Shown here one piece after another: positions 40,049-47,547 of a stretch of DNA of 64,000 bases; positions within the stretch are counted from its first letter, which is position 1; every line of letters starts with the position of its first letter. The stretch comes from an uncultured Oscillospiraceae bacterium (GTDB lineage Bacteria; Bacillota; Clostridia; Oscillospirales; Oscillospiraceae). The translations under genes were made by a program, and so were the position numbers. The stretch is taken from NCBI GenBank assembly GCA_910587785.1, contig CAJUOA010000003.1:1-64000 (forward strand). Reading direction: 5' to 3'. The notes below the pieces were generated by a model. It did no database searches, was not told the origin of the DNA, and worked only from the letters and a program-made list of their open reading frames with translations.

Positions 40049-40260
40049 AAAGAATGCTCTTTGGCATCGGCCTGCTCCTGAGTGGGACGACCGGCTTCGC
40101 GGGCTGGGGCATCGCCGCCACGCAGACCGTCCAGCCGGGGGCGAGGTCTACCGTTCTGGCGTGCTGTTCTCCCCTGGACTTGGCTGGACTGCTGGTCTTC
40201 GCTGTGATAGGCGCGGCGGGGTTTGTGATATCCATGGGGGAGTTCCGGAAAAAGGATTAG
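40045..40260 (+). CDS. small membrane protein
   Basis: 71 residues, unrecognised. Two hydrophobic segments (FGIGLLLSGTTGFAGWGIAA and LDLAGLLVFAVIGAAGFVIS) with a short polar loop between and a basic tail EFRKKD. The ATG is within the GNAT stop (ATGA) and the frame lies between scpA and scpB. Confidence 0.65.
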   Translation: MKRMLFGIGLLLSGTTGFAGWGIAATQTVQPGARSTVLACCSPLDLAGLLVFAVIGAAGFVISMGEFRKKD

Positions 40261-40279
40261 AGTGCATATAAGGAGTACC

Positions 40280-40852
40280 ATGACAGTCGAAACGAAGGAC
40301 CTGGAAGCGGCGGTGGAGGCGATATTGTTCGCCTCCGGGGAGCCGGTACATATCGAGCGCATCTGCCTGGCGCTGGGGGTGGGCCGCCCTGAGGCGGAGA
40401 AGGCCCTCCAGCGCCTGGGGGACGCGTGCGCCTTTGAGCGCCGGGGCGTCCGGGTGGTGCGGCTGGAGGACGCGTGGCAGCTGTGCTCCGCGCCGGAGTA
40501 CGCCCCCTGCATCCGCCGGGCCCTGGAGATGCGAAAGGCTCCCCGGCTCAGCCCCCCCGCCCTGGAGGTTCTCTCGGTCATCGCCTACTACCAGCCCGTC
40601 ACCCGGGCCTACGTGGACCAGGTGCGGGGGGTGGACAGTGCCTACACCGTGGGACTGCTGGTGGACCGGGGGCTCATTGAGGAGTGCGGACGTTTGCAGG
40701 CCCCCGGGAGGCCAAGGCTCTACCGGACGACACAGCACTTCCTCCGGTCCTTCCACCTGACCAGCCTGGAGGACCTGCCCCCGCTGCCCGGGGCGGAGGA
40801 GCCCCCCGGAGCGGCACCCGCGCCGGAGGAGGAGGGGGGCGGCGCTCCATGA
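40280..40852 (+). CDS. scpB: segregation and condensation protein B
   Basis: Winged-helix dimer that binds ScpA in the SMC complex. 190 residues. LEAAVEAILFASGEPVHIERI, SPPALEVLSVIAYYQPVTRAYVDQVRGVDS and GRPRLYRTTQHFLRSF are the ScpB markers. A Pro/Glu tail ends it. The ATG at 40280 follows AAGGAG. ATGA overlap with the DUF2953 gene. Confidence 0.95.
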   Translation: MTVETKDLEAAVEAILFASGEPVHIERICLALGVGRPEAEKALQRLGDACAFERRGVRVVRLEDAWQLCSAPEYAPCIRRALEMRKAPRLSPPALEVLSVIAYYQPVTRAYVDQVRGVDSAYTVGLLVDRGLIEECGRLQAPGRPRLYRTTQHFLRSFHLTSLEDLPPLPGAEEPPGAAPAPEEEGGGAP

Positions 40853-41568
40853 CGGGATGGATCGTCCTTCTCATCATACTGGGGCTTCTCCTGACAGTGC
40901 TCCTGACCCCTGCGGGGGTGCGCTTTACCTACGACCAGGGAGAGATGTCTCTGGATGTAAGATTCGGCCCCATCCGGCGGAGGATATTCCCCGGGAAGGA
41001 GAAGCCCGAGAAGCCCGAGAAGCCCGAGAAGCCTGAGAAGCCTGAGAAGGAGAAAAAACCAGGAAAGAAGCGCCAAAAGCCTCCAAAAGGGGAAAAAGAG
41101 AAAAAAGAGGAAAAGGAAAAGCCGCCCAAGGCCAAGATCAGCCGGGAGCAGATCCTCTACGCTCTGGAGAAGCTCCCGCCCATCCTGGGCCGGGCTCTGG
41201 GCGGGACCCGGCGGCGGGTGCGTATCAAGCCCTTGAAGGTCCACCTGCTGGTGGCCGGGTACGACCCGGCGGACACCGCCGTGCTCTACGGAAAGCTGGA
41301 GGCGGCCCTCTCGGCGGGCCTCCCGGTGCTCCGCAGGGCGGTCCGCATCCGGGATGAGGACATCCAGCTCTTCCTGGACTTCTCCCAGGAGCAGATGGAC
41401 TGCATCGCGGAGCTGGGCGCCACCCTTCGGCCCTGGGACCTGCTCGCCGTCGGCGGCAGGGCCGGTATCAGCCTTCTGCGGTGGTTCCAGGGCTTTCGCA
41501 GGCTCGCCTCCCCCGCCCCGGCCAAGGAGCCGGAAGCACCGTCTAAGGACGCCGGTGAGGCCGCCTAG
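40849..41568 (+). CDS. DUF2953 membrane-anchored protein
   Basis: 239 residues. One N-terminal membrane anchor (WIVLLIILGLLLTVLLT). Then a very charged stretch (about 50-95) with the tripeptide KPE repeated and Lys/Glu runs, encoded by a 9-base repeat. The C-terminal half (RVRIKPLKVHLLVAGYDPADTAVLYG) is the DUF2953 domain. The family neighbours ytfJ in many sporulating Firmicutes, as here; function unknown. Confidence 0.85.
   Translation: MTGWIVLLIILGLLLTVLLTPAGVRFTYDQGEMSLDVRFGPIRRRIFPGKEKPEKPEKPEKPEKPEKEKKPGKKRQKPPKGEKEKKEEKEKPPKAKISREQILYALEKLPPILGRALGGTRRRVRIKPLKVHLLVAGYDPADTAVLYGKLEAALSAGLPVLRRAVRIRDEDIQLFLDFSQEQMDCIAELGATLRPWDLLAVGGRAGISLLRWFQGFRRLASPAPAKEPEAPSKDAGEAA
41000..41052 (+). 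repeat. 9-bp tandem repeat inside the DUF2953 gene
   Basis: About six copies of GAGAAGCCC, with two showing a C-to-T change, encode the KPE tripeptides. Because the unit is a multiple of three, slippage would lengthen or shorten the charged linker without breaking the frame. Confidence 0.8.
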
Positions 41569-41597
41569 GCCCCGCCTTCAGGAAAGGAGTTCATGGA

Positions 41598-42020
41598 ATG
41601 GAAAAGAAAAACAACCCCCTCAGCGAGATGATGCAGGAGAGCATGGCCAAGGTCCGGGAGATGGTGGACACCAACACCATCGTCGGTCAGCCCATCGAGA
41701 CCCCCGACGGCGTGACCCTCATCCCCATCTCGCGGGTGAGCATCGGCTTCGGCGGGGGCGGCACGGCCTTCGGCGCGAAAAAAGCCGAGCCCGACGACCC
41801 TAAGAACCTGGGGACCGCGATCGGCGCGGGGGTGAAGATCGACCCTGTGGCCTTCCTCATCGTCAAAGACGGCTTCACCCGGGTGATGCCCGTGGCCGCC
41901 GCGCCCCTGAGCACCATCGACCGGGTGGTGGAGATGGTCCCCGGCGTGGTGGACCAGGTCGCCAATTTCATCGACAGCCGGAAAAAGCCGGAGGACCCGC
42001 CGGTGGAGGAGCCCTGCTGA
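41598..42020 (+). CDS. ytfJ: YtfJ/GerW sporulation protein
   Basis: 140 residues. VDTNTIVGQPIETPDGVTLI, PISRVSIGFGGGGTAFG, GAGVKIDPVAFLIVKDG and VVEMVPGVVDQVANFI are the markers of the GerW/YtfJ family, needed for normal germination in Bacillus and conserved in spore formers. It points to a sporulating lineage. The ATG follows AGGAAAGGAG. Confidence 0.94.
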   Translation: MEKKNNPLSEMMQESMAKVREMVDTNTIVGQPIETPDGVTLIPISRVSIGFGGGGTAFGAKKAEPDDPKNLGTAIGAGVKIDPVAFLIVKDGFTRVMPVAAAPLSTIDRVVEMVPGVVDQVANFIDSRKKPEDPPVEEPC

Positions 42021-42060
42021 GCTCTGCCGTTTTTTTGAAGTTTGAGGGGAACTTTGGCAT

Positions 42061-42089
42061 GTTTACTTTCCCCCGCCGGTGACATACTA
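42061..42089 (+). promoter_or_regulatory. candidate forespore (sigma-F/G-like) promoter
   Basis: GTTTA (42061-42065), 17 bases, then CATACTA (42083-42089). The -10 is an exact fit to the forespore sigma-G pattern CATWHTA; the -35 differs at one base from GNATR. It lies 31 bases before the DacF-type gene, and no good sigma-A promoter is seen here. Confidence 0.4.
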
Positions 42090-42119
42090 CCTCCATCTGA
42101 ACATTGGAGGTGGACCGGT

Positions 42120-43217
42120 ATGTCCCGAACAAGACCGTGCCGGGCGTGGGGCTTCGCGTTGGCGCTGGCGCTCCTGCTCCCGTGCCGGGCGGAGGCGCTG
42201 ACGACCTCTGCGGCCTCGGCGGTACTCATTGAGCAGGAGAGCGGCCGGGTGCTCTACGCCCAGAACGCCGATGAGGAGCGCCTGATCGCAAGCATCACCA
42301 AGATCATGACCGCCGTGACCGCCCTGGAGCACGGCAAGCTCCAGCAGGAGTACACCGTGACGGCGGCAGATATGGCGGAGGGGTCCTCCATGTACCTCAA
42401 GCCCGGGGACCGCTTGCGGCTGGAGGAGCTCCTCTACGGCCTCATGCTCGCAAGCGGCAACGACGCGGCCCTGGCCGTGGCACACTGCGTCTCCGGCGGC
42501 GTGGAGGACTTCGTGGAGCTCATGAACGACACCGCACAGCGCCTGGGCATGACCCACTCCCACTTCGCCAACCCCAACGGCCTGGACGCGCCGGAGCACT
42601 ACTCCAGCGCCGCCGACATGGCGGTCCTCACCGCCTACGCCCTGAAAAACAACGACTTCCGCCGCATCGTCTCCACCGCCTCCGTCACCGTGGGGGAGCG
42701 GTACCTGGTCAACCACAACAAGCTGTTGCGTTTGTGCGAGGGGTGCATCGGCGTGAAGACGGGCTTCACCAAGGCTGCGGGCCGGACCCTGGTCTCCGCC
42801 GCCGCGCGGGGGGGCATGACCCTGGTGTGCGTCACCCTCAACGACGGCAACGACTGGAACGACCATATGGCCCTCTTGGACCACGGCTTCGCCAATTACC
42901 GGATGGAGACCGCGGCGGCGGCGGGGCAGGTCCTCGCCTCCACCGCCGTCCGGTGCGGCACCGTGCCCAACGTGCCCCTCGCCGCCGCCGGGGACCTGCG
43001 CTACCCCCTCGCCGGGGACGAGCGGCTGACCATCGCGGCGAAGGTGCCCCTCTCCGTAGCCGCGCCGGTGGTGCCGGGGCAGGTCATCGGACAGCTCTGC
43101 GCCTGTCTGGACGGCGAGGAGGTGGCGAGCGTGGACCTCATCGCCGCCGCGCCCTCCGCCAAGAAGAACGGCGGGGAGGGGACGGCCTTTCCGTGGCGGT
43201 TCGTGGGGGAGATTTAG
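42120..43217 (+). CDS. D-alanyl-D-alanine carboxypeptidase (DacF/PBP5 type)
   Basis: 365 residues, exported by an N-terminal signal peptide (ALALLLPCRAEA). Removes the terminal D-Ala from peptidoglycan stem peptides. The three penicillin-binding motifs are SITK (Ser58, Lys61), SGN (about 113-115) and KTG (about 214-216, in GVKTGFTKAAGR). The C-terminal beta domain is short. With ytfJ upstream and a sporulation-type promoter, a DacF-like role in spore cortex or forespore is plausible. The ATG at 42120 follows GGAGGTGG. Confidence 0.93.
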   Translation: MSRTRPCRAWGFALALALLLPCRAEALTTSAASAVLIEQESGRVLYAQNADEERLIASITKIMTAVTALEHGKLQQEYTVTAADMAEGSSMYLKPGDRLRLEELLYGLMLASGNDAALAVAHCVSGGVEDFVELMNDTAQRLGMTHSHFANPNGLDAPEHYSSAADMAVLTAYALKNNDFRRIVSTASVTVGERYLVNHNKLLRLCEGCIGVKTGFTKAAGRTLVSAAARGGMTLVCVTLNDGNDWNDHMALLDHGFANYRMETAAAAGQVLASTAVRCGTVPNVPLAAAGDLRYPLAGDERLTIAAKVPLSVAAPVVPGQVIGQLCACLDGEEVASVDLIAAAPSAKKNGGEGTAFPWRFVGEI

Positions 43218-43233
43218 GGACGAAGGCGTGTTG

Positions 43234-43335
43234 GGCTTTGCCCAAACCCACCAGGGCTCTGCCCTGGACCCGCCGGGGCTTTGCCCCTGGACCCCACCAC
43301 CTTTGAAAAGGTGGACGAAACTTTTATTTTGCGCT
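43234..43335 (+). repeat. GC-hairpin array, copy 1
   Basis: Five small hairpins in a row: GTTGGGCTTTGCCCAAAC, CCAGGGCTCTGCCCTGG, CCGGGGCTTTGCCCCTGG, CCACCTTTGAAAAGGTGG and GCGCTTCGCGC. The first about 65 bases are almost the same as the minus strand of 61436-61502. It lies between the carboxypeptidase and the pseudouridine synthase genes. Confidence 0.8.
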
Positions 43336-43361
43336 TCGCGCTTGTGACCGGAGGTCCCTCC

Positions 43362-44087
43362 ATGGACGAACGCCTGCAAAAAATCCTATCCGCCGCCGGG
43401 GTCTGCTCCCGGCGGGAGGCGGAGGACTGCCTCCGCGCAGGCCGGGTCACGGTCAACGGCGCTCCCGCCGTCCTGGGGCAGAAGGCGGACCCCGCCCGGG
43501 ACCGCATCGCCCTGGACGGCAGGCCCCTGAGCGCCCCGCCGGAGCGGGTGTGCCTCATGCTCAACAAGCCCCGGGGATACGTCACCACCCTCTCCGACGA
43601 GCGGGGGCGGCCCACGGCGGCGGCGCTGGTCTCCGGGTGCGGCGTCCGGGTGTACCCCGTGGGGCGGCTGGACATGGACTCCGAGGGCCTGCTCCTCCTG
43701 ACCAACGACGGCGCCCTCGCCCAGCGCCTGACCCACCCCAGCCACGGCCTTGAGAAGGAGTACCGGGTCACCGTGACCGGGGACTTGCAGGGCTGCGCGG
43801 CACGCCTCGCCGCCCTCCGCCGCTTAGAGGACGGTTCCCCCATCGCACCCGCCCGGGTGGCCGTGCGGGAGCGGAGGGGGGCACGGTGGGTCCTCTCCGT
43901 CACCATCCACCAGGGGCTCAACCGGCAGGTCCGGCGCATGTGCGCCATGGCCGGGCTCCATGTGGAGCGGCTGGAGCGGGTCCGGGAGGGCCCCCTCACC
44001 CTGGGGGACCTGCCCCGGGGAACGTGGCGGCATCTCACGGCGGCGGAATGGGAGGCCCTGGGCGGGTCCGGGAGGGAGAAGCGATGA
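43362..44087 (+). CDS. RsuA/RluB-family pseudouridine synthase
   Basis: 241 residues. N-terminal S4 RNA-binding domain (RLQKILSAAGVCSRREAEDC). The catalytic Asp is in VYPVGRLDMDSEGLLLLTNDG, and the family closing motif is QGLNRQVRRMCAMAGL. It modifies a uridine in rRNA; RluB-like (23S) is more likely than RsuA. The ATG at 43362 follows GGAGG; the frame continues upstream through the hairpin array but without a start site. Confidence 0.92.
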   Translation: MDERLQKILSAAGVCSRREAEDCLRAGRVTVNGAPAVLGQKADPARDRIALDGRPLSAPPERVCLMLNKPRGYVTTLSDERGRPTAAALVSGCGVRVYPVGRLDMDSEGLLLLTNDGALAQRLTHPSHGLEKEYRVTVTGDLQGCAARLAALRRLEDGSPIAPARVAVRERRGARWVLSVTIHQGLNRQVRRMCAMAGLHVERLERVREGPLTLGDLPRGTWRHLTAAEWEALGGSGREKR

Positions 44088-44950
44088 AAAAGGACGTCCT
44101 ACATATCATCCGGGAGAACCTGCCCGGGTTCTCCAAGGGGCAGAAGCGGATCGCGGAGTATATCCTCTCGGACTACGACAAGGCCGCTTTCATGACCGCA
44201 AGCAAGCTGGGGAGCCTCACGGCGGTCAGCGAATCGACGGTGGTCCGCTTTGCCGCCGTCCTGGGCTACGACGGCTACCCCGCCATGCAGAAGGCCCTGC
44301 AGGAGATCGTCCACAGCAAGCTGACCTCCATCCAGCGCATCCAGGCATCCAACGACCGGCTCTTCAGCGCGGACGTGGTGACCAGCACGTTACAGATGGA
44401 TATGGACAAGATCCGTCTGGCCATTGAGGAGGTGGACCGCACCGTCTTTGCGGAGGTGGTGGACCGGCTCCTCGCCGCCCGGCATATCTATATCCTGGGC
44501 GTGAGGTCCAGCTCCTTTTTGGCCGGATATCTCCATTTCTATCTCCATCTGATCTTTGAGAACGTGACCCTGGTCACCAGCAACAGCGCCGGGGACATCC
44601 TGGAGAGCATCCTGCGCATCGGCCCCGGGGACGTGCTGGTGGGCATCAGCTTCCCCCGCTACTCCCAGTCCACCGTCAAGGGCGTCCAGTTCGCCCACGA
44701 CCGGGGGGCGGACGTGGTGGCCATCACCGACAGCCCCATGTCGCCCCTCTATCAGCTTGCGTCCTCCGTCCTTCTGGCCCGCAGTGACATGATCTCCTTT
44801 GTGGACTCCCTGGTGGCCCCTTTCAGCCTGCTCAACGCCCTCATCGTGGCCGCCGGGCACCGGAAGGACGCGGATATCGCCCAAACTTTTGACCGTCTGG
44901 AGGGGATATGGAATGACTACGGCGTCTTCGATCCCAGCGAAGAGGGCTGA
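44084..44950 (+). CDS. MurR/RpiR-family transcriptional regulator
   Basis: 288 residues. N-terminal helix-turn-helix domain (FSKGQKRIAEYILSDYDKAAFMTASKL ... VSESTVVRFAAVLGYDGYP), then a SIS sugar-phosphate-binding domain (about 125-250: IYILGVRSSSFLAGYLHFYL, GDVLVGISFPRYS, VVAITDSPMSPL). The ligand is unknown. ATGA overlap with the pseudouridine synthase; its last 38 bases overlap the next gene. Confidence 0.92.
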   Translation: MKKDVLHIIRENLPGFSKGQKRIAEYILSDYDKAAFMTASKLGSLTAVSESTVVRFAAVLGYDGYPAMQKALQEIVHSKLTSIQRIQASNDRLFSADVVTSTLQMDMDKIRLAIEEVDRTVFAEVVDRLLAARHIYILGVRSSSFLAGYLHFYLHLIFENVTLVTSNSAGDILESILRIGPGDVLVGISFPRYSQSTVKGVQFAHDRGADVVAITDSPMSPLYQLASSVLLARSDMISFVDSLVAPFSLLNALIVAAGHRKDADIAQTFDRLEGIWNDYGVFDPSEEG

Positions 44951-46172
44951 CCTGGCCGTCATCGGCGGCGGTCCGGCGGGGATGATGGCCGCCATCGCCG
45001 CGGCGGAGCGGGGGGCGGCGGTGGTCCTCCTGGAGCCCAACGAGCGCCTGGGGAAGAAGCTGAACATCACCGGCAAGGGCCGGTGCAACCTGACCAACAA
45101 CTGCTCTGTGGAGGATCTGGCGGCGAACACCCCGCGAAACGGGCGCTTCCTCTGGGGCGCGTTCTCCCGGTTCGGGAGCGCCGAGACCATGGCCTTCTTC
45201 GAGCGGCTGGGCGTGCCCCTCAAGACCGAGCGGGGGAACCGGGTCTTCCCGGTGTCCGACCGGGCCTTCGACGTCAGCGCCGCCCTGGAGCGGGAGCTGC
45301 GCCGCCTGGGGGTCCGCTGGGTGCGGGACCGGGCGGTGGAGCTCCTGGTGGAGGACGGCGTCCTCGCCGGGGTCCTGGGGGACCGGGGGGCGTACCGGGC
45401 GGGGCGGGTGGCCGTCGCCTCCGGCGGGGCCAGCTACCCCCTCACCGGGAGTACCGGGGACGGCTACCGATTAGCCGCCTCCGCCGGGCATACGGTGGTG
45501 GAGCCCCGGGGGTCCCTGGTGCCCCTGGAGGCGGAGGGGGACCTCTGCCAGCGTCTCCAGGGCCTGAGCCTGAAGAACGCCGCCCTGCGGGTCTACGAGA
45601 ACGAGAAAAAGATCTACAGCGACTTCGGGGAGATGCTCTTCACCCACTTCGGCGTCAGCGGGCCCATGGTCCTCTCCGCCTCCGCCCATATGCGGAACTT
45701 CGGGAAGAAGCGCTACCGGCTGGAGATCGACCTCAAGCCCGCCTTGGACGAAGGGGCGCTGGATAAGCGCCTGCTCGCCGACTTCGCCCGCCATGCCAAC
45801 AGCGACTTCTGTAACGCCCTGGACGGTCTCCTGCCCAAGAAGCTCATAGGGCCCTTCGCGGCCCTCACGGGCATCGACCCCCGGCAGAAGGTCCACGACC
45901 TCACCCGGGAACAGCGGCGGCGGGTGCTGGTCCTGCTCAAGGCCCTGCCCGTGGCCATCACCCGTCCCCGGCCGGTGGAGGAGGCCATCGTCACCTCCGG
46001 CGGCGTGGCGGTGAAGGAGGTCAATCCCTCCACCATGGAGTCGAAGCTCCTGCCCGGCCTCTACTTCGCCGGGGAGGTGCTGGACGTGGACGCCTACACC
46101 GGCGGGTTCAACCTGCAAATCGCCTGGTCCACCGGGCATCTGGCGGGGGCGTCTGCGGCGGGGGGTGGATGA
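44913..46172 (+). CDS. BaiN/RdsA-like FAD-dependent oxidoreductase
   Basis: 419 residues of the HI0933 flavoprotein family. FAD site LAVIGGGPAGMMAAIAAAE; family motifs GKKLNITGKGRCNLTN, ERGNRVFPVSDRA, VASGGASYPLTGSTGDGY, EMLFTHFGVSGP and the C-terminal GLYFAGEVLDVDAYTGGFNLQ. BaiN of bile-acid-converting clostridia belongs here, but most members have no known substrate. The ATG at 44913 lies inside the regulator's end and follows GGAGGGG. Confidence 0.9.
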   Translation: MTTASSIPAKRADLAVIGGGPAGMMAAIAAAERGAAVVLLEPNERLGKKLNITGKGRCNLTNNCSVEDLAANTPRNGRFLWGAFSRFGSAETMAFFERLGVPLKTERGNRVFPVSDRAFDVSAALERELRRLGVRWVRDRAVELLVEDGVLAGVLGDRGAYRAGRVAVASGGASYPLTGSTGDGYRLAASAGHTVVEPRGSLVPLEAEGDLCQRLQGLSLKNAALRVYENEKKIYSDFGEMLFTHFGVSGPMVLSASAHMRNFGKKRYRLEIDLKPALDEGALDKRLLADFARHANSDFCNALDGLLPKKLIGPFAALTGIDPRQKVHDLTREQRRRVLVLLKALPVAITRPRPVEEAIVTSGGVAVKEVNPSTMESKLLPGLYFAGEVLDVDAYTGGFNLQIAWSTGHLAGASAAGGG

Positions 46173-46273
46173 GAGGGGGAATTGCGCCTTTTTGCCTGCA
46201 CCGCCGTCTATAGTACGGCCCCTGCGCCGCAGGGGATCACAACGACCCAAAACGAGAAGAGAGGAACGAGACC

Positions 46274-46951
46274 ATGAAACATTACGCAGTTGCCATCGAC
46301 GGGCCCAGCGGAGCGGGGAAAAGCTCCCTCGCCCGCGCCGTAGCCGGAGACCTGGGGTTCATCTACGTGGACACCGGGGCCATCTACCGCACCGTGGGGT
46401 GCTATGTCCTCCGGCAGGGGGTCCGCCCCAGCGACGCCCAGGCCGTGGAGGCCCTCCTGCCCGACATCGAGATCCGCATGGGCTACGGGGACGACGGCCT
46501 CCAGCGCATGTATCTCAACGGCGAGGACGTCACCGAGGCCATCCGCACGCCGGAGGTCTCCATGTGCACCTCCAAGGTGGCGGCCATTCCCGCGGTGCGC
46601 GCCTTCCTGCTGGAGATGCAGCGGGAGATCGCCCAGGAGCAGAGCGTCATCATGGACGGCCGGGACATCGGCACCGTAGTCCTGCCGGACGCGGACGTGA
46701 AGATCTTCCTCACCGCCAGCGCAGAGGAGCGGGCCAAGCGCCGCTACCGGGAGCTCCGGGAGCAGGGGGAGCACAAGGACTTCGGCGTCCTCCTGGTGGA
46801 GATCGAGGAGCGGGACTACAACGATTCCCACCGGGAGATCGCCCCCATGCGCCCGGCGGAGGGGGCGGTGCTGCTGGACACCACGGACCTGGACTTCGAG
46901 CAGAGCTGCCGCAGCCTCCGGGAGATCATCCAGGAGCACATGGGCCTATGA
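46274..46951 (+). CDS. cmk: cytidylate kinase
   Basis: Phosphorylates CMP and dCMP. 225 residues. P-loop IDGPSGAGKSSLARAVA (about 8-24), YVDTGAIYRTVG, MDGRDIGTVVLPDADVKIFL and the Arg-rich lid ERAKRRYREL are all present. ATGA overlap with plsC begins the conserved cmk-plsC-ispH-S1 order of Clostridia. No convincing promoter was found in the 100-base gap before it. Confidence 0.97.
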   Translation: MKHYAVAIDGPSGAGKSSLARAVAGDLGFIYVDTGAIYRTVGCYVLRQGVRPSDAQAVEALLPDIEIRMGYGDDGLQRMYLNGEDVTEAIRTPEVSMCTSKVAAIPAVRAFLLEMQREIAQEQSVIMDGRDIGTVVLPDADVKIFLTASAEERAKRRYRELREQGEHKDFGVLLVEIEERDYNDSHREIAPMRPAEGAVLLDTTDLDFEQSCRSLREIIQEHMGL

Positions 46952-47547
46952 CGGATTTTTACCGCCTGGTCTACACCATCCTCGCCCCCTTCATCCGCTT
47001 CTTCTTCCCCCGGAGGGTGGTAGGGCTGGAGAACCTGCCGGAGGGCGGGGCCATCCTCTGCCCCAACCACGCCAGCTTCTGGGACCCCTTTGTGGTGGCA
47101 ATGGCCCTGCCGGTGGACTCCCGGCTGACGGTGATGGCCAAGGATGAGCTCTTCCACTATCCCGTGGTGGGGTGGTTCCTGCGAAAGGTGGGGGCCTTTC
47201 CGGTGAAGCGGGGGGGATCGGACCTTGCCGCCATGAAGACCGCCCTGCGGGCCCTGGGGGACGGCAGCCGCCTCCTCATCTTCCCCGAGGGCACCCGGGT
47301 GGAGGAGCAGGGAGAGGCGGAGGCCAAGGGCGGCGCGGCGGTCCTCTCCACCCGCACCAAGACCCCCATGATCCCCGTCTGGTGCGGGCCCAAGCACAAG
47401 CTCTTCCGGCGCACCACCGTGGTCTTCGGCGCACCCTACACCCCCCAGGTGGCAGGCCGCCGGGCCACGTCGGAGGAGAGCCGTCAGGCGTCGGAGGAGA
47501 TTCTGCATCGCATCTACGCCCTCAGCGAGGTGGACGGATGGAAGTGA
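46948..47547 (+). CDS. plsC: 1-acyl-sn-glycerol-3-phosphate acyltransferase
   Basis: Makes phosphatidic acid at the membrane. 199 residues. The catalytic NHASFWDP (HX4D, about 40) and FPEGTR motifs and the KVGAFPVKRGGSDL segment are standard. N-terminal hydrophobic segment near FYRLVYTILAPFIRFFF. Its end overlaps ispH by 10 bases. Confidence 0.95.
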   Translation: MTDFYRLVYTILAPFIRFFFPRRVVGLENLPEGGAILCPNHASFWDPFVVAMALPVDSRLTVMAKDELFHYPVVGWFLRKVGAFPVKRGGSDLAAMKTALRALGDGSRLLIFPEGTRVEEQGEAEAKGGAAVLSTRTKTPMIPVWCGPKHKLFRRTTVVFGAPYTPQVAGRRATSEESRQASEEILHRIYALSEVDGWK

